Source of the DNA: Hyperoodon ampullatus
Lineage: Eukaryota; Chordata; Mammalia; Artiodactyla; Ziphiidae
Direction: 5' to 3'
Length of the DNA stretch: 64,000 nt
Assembly (NCBI GenBank): GCA_949752795.1
Contig: OX457070.1
Coordinates: 41,004,185-41,068,184, forward strand
Shown: positions 57,249-64,000 of the stretch, one piece after another
Position numbering within the stretch: the stretch's first letter is position 1
How the letters are laid out: every line of letters starts with the position of its first letter
Notes under the pieces: model-generated
What the model was told of the DNA's origin: nothing
Databases searched by the model: none
The model's input: the letters and a program-made list of their open reading frames with translations, nothing else
Made by a program: the position numbers and the translations under genes

Positions 57249-58391
57249 TCAGTTTTCTAAGGAAACTCCATACTGTTCTCCACAGTGGCTGCACCAATTT
57301 ACACTCCCCCCAACAGTGTAGGAATGTTTCCTTTTCTCACACCCTTTCCAGCATTTATTACTTGTAGGCTTTTTGATGATGGCCATTCTGACCAGTGTGA
57401 GGTGATACCTTATTGTAGTTTTGATTTGCATTTCTCTGCTAATTAGTGATGTTGACCATCTTTTCATTTGCCTGTTGGCCATATGAATGTCTTCTTTGGA
57501 GAAATGTCTATTTAGGTCTTCTGCCCGTTTTTTGATTGGGTTGTTTGTTTTTTTGATACTGAGCTGTATGAGCTGTTTGTATATTTTGGAAATTAAGCCC
57601 TGTCAGTTGCATCACTTGCAAATATTTTCCCCCATGACATAGGTTGTTTTTTTGTGTTGTGTATGGTTTTCGTTGCTGTGCAAAAGCTTACAAGTTTCAT
57701 TAGGTCCCATTTGTTTATTTTTGCTTTATTTCTTTTGCCTTGGGAGACTGACCTAAGAAAACATTGCTATATGATTTACGTCAGAGAATGTTTTGGCTGT
57801 GTTCTCTTCTAGGAGTTTTATGGTATCATGTCTTATATTTAAGTCTTTATGGCATTTTGAGTTTATTTTTGTGTATGGTGTGAGGGAGTGTTCTAACTTT
57901 ATTGATTTACATGTGGCTGTCCAGCTTTCCCTACACCACTTTCTGAAGAAACTGTCTTTTCTTCATTGTATATTCTTGCCTCCTTTGTTGAAGATTAATT
58001 GACTGTAGGTTTATTTATGGGCTGTCTGTTCTGTTCCATTGATCTATATGTTTTTGTGCCACTGCCATGCTGTTTTAATCACTGTAGCTTTGTCGTATTG
58101 TCTGAAGTCTGAGAGGGTTATGCCTCCAGCTTTGTTCTTTTTCCTCAGAATTGTTTTGGCCATTCTGGGTCTTCTGTGGCTCCATATAAATTTTAGGATT
58201 ATTTTTTCTAGTTCTGTGAAAAATGTCCTGTGTAATTTAATAGGGATCATATTAAAGCTGTAGATTGCTTTGGGTAGTATGGCCATTTTAACAATATTAA
58301 TTCTTCCAATCCAAGAGCATGGGGTATCTTTCCATTTCTTTGAATCATCTTCAATTTCCTTTATCAGTGTGTTACAGTTCTCAGCAAACAC
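57249..58391 (-). pseudogene. L1 ORF2 C-terminal remnant
   Basis: The upstream frame (58391-58044) has '[20 protein letters not shown]' and '[16 protein letters not shown]', typical of the region after the RT domain. The downstream frame (57482-57249) contains the start of the C-terminal cysteine region ('[19 protein letters not shown]'), with the later cysteines damaged. Frames are broken between 58044 and 57482. No active product is expected. Confidence 0.85.
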
Positions 58392-58395
58392 TTTT

Positions 58396-58853
58396 TTAAA
58401 TCTTCAGTAGCAACAATAGGAATGCCTAAAAATTATGAAATGTTTATAACTTTTCATATAAACCTCATGTTTATATTAGGAACTGTGCAAAATGCTTTAC
58501 AATACTATATCTTATTTTGAATTAATTTCTAAGAGTTTATTAAAATTTTGAGATCTTTAAAAACCACAACCAGTGTATTCATAACCTCAAATTTACAGTT
58601 GTTAAAAATGACATTTTCTTTCATTTTAAAAAAATAAAACAAAGAATGTTACAGCTAAATATGAAGTCTTTTTTAAATCTACCCACTTATATCCTATGCA
58701 CCTCCCCCATTCTTAGGGGCAAAAACTGTCATGGATTTATTGTAACTTCTTATATTTACATAGAGTCTTATGCATGAATATGATTCCATGAAAAATATAT
58801 AATATTATTTCAAGCAATTTTCACAAAAATCCATACAATCATATCATATTATA
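58396..58853. other. Single-copy AT-rich DNA
   Basis: Nothing recognised; it ends at the TA target of the mariner. Confidence 0.4.
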
Positions 58854-60138
58854 TTGGGTGGGCCAAAGAGTACCTTCGGTTTTTTATGTAAAAATAAAAG
58901 ACACATTTTTCATTTTCACCAAGAACTTTATTGAACGACATATTCACTCTTTTGTTCCACTACCTTCTGCCATTTTCCAGACAACTTCATAATTCCATCT
59001 TCCCAACACTTTTTATCTTTCTGAGCAAGGAACTGTTCCAGGTGCCTTTTACAGTCTTCCAGGGCATTGAAATTTTTTCCATTAAGAGAATTTTGTAAAG
59101 ACCGAAATAAATGGAAATCTGAAGGTGCAATGTCTAATGAATACGGTGGATGAATCAGAACTTCCCAGTCAAGCTGTAACAGTTTTTGCCTGGTCATCAG
59201 AGAGACATGCGGTCTTGCGTTATCCTGATGGAAGATTATGCATTTTCTGTTGATTAATTCTGGACACTTTTCATCGAGTGCCTTTTTCAGTTGGTCTGTT
59301 TGGGAGCAGTACTCATTGGAATTAATCGTTTGGTTTTCCAGAAGGAGCTCATAATAGAGGACTGCCTTCCAATCCCACCATACACACAACATCACCTTCT
59401 TTGGTTGAAGACCGGCCTTTGGTGTGGTTGGTGATAGTTCATTTCACTTGCCCCATGATCTCTTCGATTCCACATTATTGTACAGTATGCACTTTTCATC
59501 GCTGGTCACACTTTGTTTTAAGAAAAGAATGTTTTCCTTAACATTTCAGTAGAGAATTGCATGTGGAAATATGGTCAAGAAGGGTTTTTTTGCTTTACTT
59601 ATGTGGAGTCCAAACATCGAAGAAATTCACATAACCAAGGTGGTGCAAATGATTTTCAATGCTTGATTTGGATATTTTGAGTATGTTAGCCATCTTCCGA
59701 GTGGTATAATGTTGATTGTTCTCAATTATTGTTTCGATTTGATCGCTATCAACTTCAACTGGTCTACCCGACTGTGGAGCATCATCCAGTGAGAATCTCC
59801 AGCACAAAACTTGGCAAACCACTTTTGACACATTCGATTGGTCACAGCACCTTCTGCATACACTGCCCAAATCTTTTTGTGCGTTTCAGTTGCGTTTTTA
59901 CCTTTCTTGAAATAATAAAGCATAATATGCCAAAAATGTTGCCTTTTTTCTTCCACCTTCAATATTAAAATGGCTGCACAAAAATTTACCAATTTTGATA
60001 ACTCTTTTATTAAATGCGTGCTGATATGACAGCTGTCACATACAATCTAACAAAATTCTTTCAAATGAAGTTAAGACAACTAAATGCTACTAGAGCCATC
60101 TTACAGAGAAAAACGAACGAAACTTTTGGCCAACCCAA
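58854..60138 (-). mobile_element. Full-length mariner DNA transposon
   Basis: The element is 1,285 bp, a normal mariner length. Its ends are inverted repeats: the left end starts 'ttgggtgggccaaagag', and the right end read in reverse starts 'ttgggttggccaaaag'. Both sides have the TA target duplication (58852-58853 and 60139-60140). The transposase gene lies on the minus strand. The right-end leader ('agatggctctagtagcattt' in reverse) resembles mariners known from cattle and relatives. The inverted ends differ by several substitutions, so this is an old, inactive copy. Confidence 0.95.
58928..59992 (-). pseudogene. Mariner transposase remnant
   Basis: Mariner transposase binds the element ends and moves the element by cut and paste. 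The N-terminal DNA-binding part is split between two frames (59992-59726 and 59870-59595) with a shift near 59800. A stop follows the 'DVWTPHK' block at about 59597. The first catalytic Asp survives in 'TSDEK' (codon at about 59500-59498). The catalytic C-terminal part is open at 59395-58928, with 'HQDNARPH' and 'YSLDIAPSDFHLF'. I count 34 residues between the last two Asp residues, the DD34D spacing of mariners. The three open pieces are in three different frames, so no active enzyme is made. Confidence 0.93.
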
Positions 60139-60204
60139 TACATATGTCATTTTGACACTGGCTGTTTTCTCTCACCATTGTTTACAACATCCTATTTTTA
60201 TCAG

Positions 60205-60685
60205 CACAGTTCAGTGGTTCTTAACCTCTGTTGTGCCATAGGCCCCTTTGGTAGCCTTGCGAAGTTAATGGTCTTCTTTTCAGAGTACATTTTCAATTTT
60301 CCTTTATAAAATACATAGGATTATGAAGGAACTCAATTATATTAAAGTAATAGCTAGCAATATATTAAAAAACTAATTGTAATATAGCAACACATCTTTT
60401 TTCATCAATACATTAAATAATAAGATCTAGTAGTATATGCTCTAATTTGGAGGTAGTGATGAGAGTAAACATTATTTCCAGATGTCTGCAACAACTATAA
60501 TGTTCTGTAAAGAAAATCTATAAACTCTAATTTCAAGAGTCTCAGGTATGACTCATGCCACTCTGGTTTGTTGTCTACATTTATAGTAAAAGAAACTGCT
60601 AAAATTTCAGTTAAAGCTTAGTAATGATAAAGTTGTAAATTTATTTTTATTCAAGCTCATGGGCCTCCTGAATTATTTACATATT
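60205..60685. mobile_element. hAT-type DNA transposon remnant
   Basis: One end reads 'cagtggttcttaacctctgt' followed by 'ataggcccctttggtagcc'. The far end 'caagctcatgggcctcctga' is the opposed arm. The interior is AT-rich and non-coding. This fits a non-autonomous Charlie-type element; the family name is uncertain. Confidence 0.55.
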
Positions 60686-60793
60686 CTTTTTTTTTTTTAC
60701 ATATTCTTTTTTAATTGAGGTATAATAATACATAGTCTTGATTTCTGATTTTTTTCTCCCTTCAGTTAATTGCCAACGTCTTCTCCCAATCTT

Positions 60794-60999
60794 CTTTTTT
60801 TTTTTTTGCTGTACGTGGGCCTCTCACTGTTGTGGTCTCTCCCGTTGTGGAGCACAGGCTCCGGATGCGCAGGCTCAGTGGCCGTGGCTCACAGACCCAG
60901 CCGCTCCGCGGCATGTGGGATCTTCCCGAACTGGGGCACGAACCCGTGTCCCCTGCATCGGCAGGCGGACTCTCAATCACTGCGTCACCAGGGAAGCCC
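60794..60999 (-). mobile_element. CHR SINE with perfect target duplication
   Basis: The 13-bp duplication ttctcccaatctt lies at 60781-60793 and 61000-61012. The body has several CpG-decay changes ('gctgtacgtgggcctc', 'ggatgcgcaggc'), so it is older than the duplication alone suggests. Confidence 0.96.
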
Positions 61000-61012
61000 T
61001 TCTCCCAATCTT

Positions 61013-61299
61013 TTGTTTGATGTTTTTTCTAACAGTGTTTATGAGGTTTTTTGATCAAGAAATTAATTTTTTTTCATTTTGTTAAATGTGTTCTTTTTTT
61101 ACTTTTGGGGACATTGTGCCTTGTGTAAAGTAGGATGTTTTATCATATTTTGTTCCAATAATTTAAAATGGTATTTTTCACTTTTAGGCTTTTAATATAC
61201 CTGGACATTCAAAAATGTATTTTTTAAGGATGGGACTTAACCTTCTTTCATGTAGTATCTTACAATAAAGGCAACATTTTGGTAATATTATTATCGTCA
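61013..61299. other. Single-copy AT-rich DNA
   Basis: Nothing recognised. Confidence 0.4.
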
Positions 61300-61575
61300 T
61301 TCAAGGAGCAGATTAACCCTCATCTTCCCTGTAACATCCATGCTGAATGCTCCCTTTAACAGGTATCTTCATCTTTCTAAATATCTATCCTATTTGTATT
61401 CATTGTTACATTTTTTTCCCTAAATTTTTCTTATTTCTCAAGAGTTCATGTGTTGCCTGAAAAGATGGCAAGCATTTTGAGGACAGAGATAATGTGCTTT
61501 AACACTTTTTTTCAGTAGTGACTAGCAGAGTGTTGGGCCAAATGATTGAGATTAATATAATGTGTTTTGCTTCCA
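61300..61575 (+). mobile_element. Possible L2 LINE 3' remnant
   Basis: 'gcattttgaggacagagata' and 'agtgactagcagagtgttgg' weakly follow the L2 3' end. It is strongly diverged. Confidence 0.35.
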
Positions 61576-61789
61576 AACTCTTTCCAATTTCAATATAAAT
61601 TTAGAAAAAAAATCATATAGTTTATATAAGAATTTATCTTTTAAAATAGAGTAAGAGTTTTTTCCCTTTTCTAATTTGTGTTTTAGCATATGACCCATTC
61701 TCACTTTCTGTATTTCTTATTCCAACATAAGATATGCCTCTAAAATAGTAACAGTGATTTCCATAAGCCACATACAGACACCAGGTCCT

Positions 61790-62045
61790 TGTCAGGAGTA
61801 CGAGAAAGAGAAAATTTCTCTTCTGTAGGGAAAGGGAAGGGGAAGGAGCCTTTTGGCCTCCACAGTCCAGACTGCTTCCAGCTGCTCAGTCGCCCGGTCC
61901 GTGGTCTTCATGCAGTCAGGACGTGTGGGGAATATCTGGCTGTGAGGACCCCCAGGGACGAGAGCTTTCCAGTCGGGCGTTATCCTGTCACGCCCTTCTC
62001 CTCTTCAGCTCAATTAGGGTTTCTTCTGCTCTCCTAGGCTAAAAC
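61790..62045. other. CpG-rich patch of unknown origin
   Basis: Eight CpG sites fall within about 100 bp (61891-61992) in a region where CpG is otherwise rare outside CHR SINEs. An 82-codon plus frame (61789-62037) crosses it without any recognised domain. It may be an LTR fragment, a small CpG island or a piece of a GC-rich insertion. I cannot assign it. Confidence 0.4.
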
Positions 62046-62264
62046 TCTGTGAGTATGTGAAAGTCAAAGAAACTCCTTCTATCTAAAAATAGTTCAACAT
62101 CCACAGCAATAAGTTTCTGGAGATTTTACTAACCTAAATATTGTAATCTGGGACTGTTGTCACTAAGAAAGATAACACATTGTATTTCTGCTTATTCCCT
62201 TAATCAGAAAATTATGCTTTTTCTTTTTTCCAACACATTTTTTCACTTTTTATTTTGCAATAAT

Positions 62265-63190
62265 TTTAAACTTAAAATTTGCAAAAATAGCACACAGGGT
62301 CCCTGCATAAATTTTACCCAGTTTCCACTAATATTTATATTTTCTATAACTCAAGCACCATGATAAAAACTAAGAAACTAGCATTGTAACGATACTATAA
62401 ATTTACTAGAGACTCTGTTCATCTTCCATCAGTTTTCCACTATGTCCTTTTTCTATTCCGGGATACAGTATAGGATCCCGCATTGCATTTATTTATTGTC
62501 TCCTTAATATCCTCCAGTCAGTGACAGTTCATCTATCTTTCTTTGTCTTTTATGACCTTGGCATTTGTGAAGAGTACTTGTTACTTATTTTTGTAGACTG
62601 TCACTCATTTTGGGTTTGTCTGATATTTTTTAATGGTTAGATCGAGGTTGCATTTTTAGTGAGACTACCACAGAGGTGGCATGCACGCATCTTATCAGAG
62701 GGTAAAAATGATGTCCTTATGTCTTTTTACTGGTGATGTTTACCTTGATCACTTGGTTAAGGTGGTGTCTACTGGCTTTCTCTACTGTTATTATTTGTCT
62801 ATTTGAAATGAACAAATACCTTAGGGGAAATACTTTGCAACCCTGCAAATATGCTGTTTCTCCTTAAATTTTAGGTCACTAATTTCAGCCTCCATTGGTG
62901 GGTCTTTCTTGCAACTGTTATTGTGGTATTCTACTGGTGATTTTCTATTTCCCTCATTTATTCTACATTTGTTTATTTCTTTATATCAGTATGGACTCAT
63001 TCATGACTTTAACATTTTTATTCTACGGATTATAATCCAATACTATCATTACTTATTTTGTGCCTCAAATTGTTCCAGCTTTGACCATTGGGAGCTCTTT
63101 CAGGTTGGCTCCTATGCACTTTTGCCAGCATGGCCCCATCCTTTTTGGAGGACTTCTTCATTTATTGCTACCATATAATGCTCCATGATC
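62265..63190 (-). mobile_element. Old L1 3'UTR, long fragment
   Basis: The order of blocks is that of the old L1M-type 3'UTR in minus orientation: 'gggatacagtataggatccc', 'tcatctatctttctttgtct', 'aagagtacttgttacttatt', 'actggtgatgtttaccttga' and 'gtctactggctttctctact'. The first coordinates are approximate. No coding part is included, and the 89-codon plus frame at 62909-63178 is antisense to it. Confidence 0.75.
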
Positions 63191-63289
63191 ATCTTGTGTC
63201 TTCCCTGCCACCGCTGTTTAATCAACCACTTCTCCAGGTATCCCTATTTCTTTGTATCAGTGAATGATATTTAGACACCAAAAGATAGG

Positions 63290-63520
63290 CTTTTAGAGAT
63301 TAAAAGATCTAAGGACTTGGTAAATTTTATAAGTTGCCAGATCGTAAATAGGGTTTGCAGGCCATTCAGTCTCTGTTGCAGCTACTTCATTCTGCTGTTG
63401 TTGCACAAAATCAGACATAGACAGTAGGTAAGTGTGTATGTGTGGATATGTTTCAATAATACTTTCTTTACAAAAATAGGTGGTAGGCTGGATTTGGTTC
63501 ATGGGACTTGTTGTTTGCCT
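63290..63520. mobile_element. hAT-type MITE-like fragment, copy 1
   Basis: The landmarks 'agttgccagatcgtaaatag', 'ggtttgcaggccattcagtc', 'ttacaaaaataggtggtagg' and 'ctggatttggttcatgggac' follow a common mammalian hAT-like short element that ends near '...catgggacttgttgtttgcc'. Confidence 0.55.
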
Positions 63521-63889
63521 TCTCCTACTCTAGAATGACAAGTCATGTGCTGACTTTCATGTATAAAAACAAAGACAAAAACCTAGTAATGTTTTCATCT
63601 TCTCTGGTGACGAACGTACTGGAGTATACTGATGTAAATGGAATTAGCTTAAGTGTTTTTACTTTTTAAAAATTTTGGATTATTTTAATTCAGAATAGGA
63701 AAAAAAATGATAATTACTATTTCCCATCTTTAAATCATTAGATGTTTAGATAGTGCAGTATTTATTTTCAGATGAATCAATAAATAAAAAGTTTACTTTC
63801 ACTTTTACTTTATGCATGGAATATCAAAGATAACTAAGTGCAAAATAAATGGTACAGGGGAAGTAGGAAAGACTCGTTCTGACCTTGCT
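63521..63889. other. Single-copy AT-rich DNA
   Basis: Nothing recognised. Confidence 0.4.
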
Positions 63890-64000
63890 CTGGAAAAGAA
63901 GTCAGCAAATTTCATAGATGGCCAGATCGCAAATCGGCTTTACAGGCCAGGAAGGCTCTGTTGCAGCTGCTTGCAGGGTGGAGCATCCTGAAAAGTTTCC
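63890..64000. mobile_element. hAT-type MITE-like fragment, copy 2, cut by the window end
   Basis: 'gatggccagatcgcaaatcg' and 'gctttacaggccaggaaggc' with 'tctgttgcagctgcttgcag' parallel copy 1 at 63330-63395. The element continues beyond the window. Confidence 0.5.

Larger units (their letters stand above)
56551..58395 (-). mobile_element. 5'-truncated L1
   Basis: The minus-strand copy starts with an A-tail (T-run at about 56552-56559), then the 3'UTR ('gttgatttacaatggtgtgt', 'aggtgtacagcaaagtgatt') and the 3' half of ORF2, ending abruptly near 58395. This UTR type differs from that of the L1 at 16904-22148, so it is another L1 subfamily. ORF2 pieces remain open at 58391-58044 and 57482-57249 but are separated by stops and shifts. 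A double hairpin (57104-57155) lies inside. Confidence 0.88.

Noticed and set aside
60014..60241. 75-codon frame at the right end of the mariner
   Set aside because: It reads across the transposon end into flanking DNA, opposite to the transposase strand.
61789..62037. 82-codon frame in the CpG-rich patch
   Set aside because: No domain and no conserved start context. It is kept only as part of the CpG-patch finding.

Overview
This is AT-rich nuclear DNA from a mammal, and the repeats point strongly to a cetacean. Ten copies of the tRNA-Glu-derived CHR SINE (head motif cttccctggtggcgcag, poly-A tail) are spread over the window on both strands. The L1 3' ends are of the cetartiodactyl type, and a full-length mariner has ends that begin ttgggttggccaaaag. 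Naming a cetacean rather than a hippo or ruminant rests on remembered CHR subfamily sequence, so it is an inference.

I find no host protein-coding gene, tRNA, rRNA or other RNA gene, CRISPR array or operon. The open reading frames are short. They come from L1 ORF1/ORF2, from mariner transposase, from CHR SINE bodies read in unintended frames, or from chance. The window looks like a gene desert or the inside of a very long intron.

Layout. Positions 1-6300 hold old MIR, L2, L1 and MLT1-like remnants plus one CHR SINE. Positions 6300-10060 are almost repeat-free and include a stretch (8230-8890) that looks like a developmental enhancer. Positions 10060-13000 have two CHR SINEs and a pair of MER5A-like elements. 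Positions 13960-24155 are a dense stack: an old L1 split by an MLT1 LTR, then a minus-strand L1 split by a younger, nearly complete L1 that itself carries a CHR SINE, then a plus-strand L1. Positions 24180-30060 hold three microsatellites, an MLT1 nested in an older repeat, a hAT remnant and a long L2. Positions 30060-34905 are a plus-strand L1 with an internal deletion, followed by a perfect 85-bp tandem duplication. Positions 36000-43100 carry five CHR SINEs, an LTR-like stretch and an old L1. Positions 43100-56550 are mostly single-copy, with an L1/HAL1 remnant, one SINE of another tRNA-Glu type, a few MIR/L2 fragments and two further conserved-looking blocks. Positions 56551-64000 hold a minus-strand L1 with an odd double hairpin, the mariner, a hAT remnant, a CHR SINE, an unexplained CpG-rich patch, an L1 3'UTR and two related hAT-like fragments.

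Nothing here forms a pathway or a new genetic system. The interest lies in the insertion history, several perfect local duplications and inverted repeats that look like template-switch or replication-slippage scars, and a few candidate regulatory blocks that need cross-species alignment.
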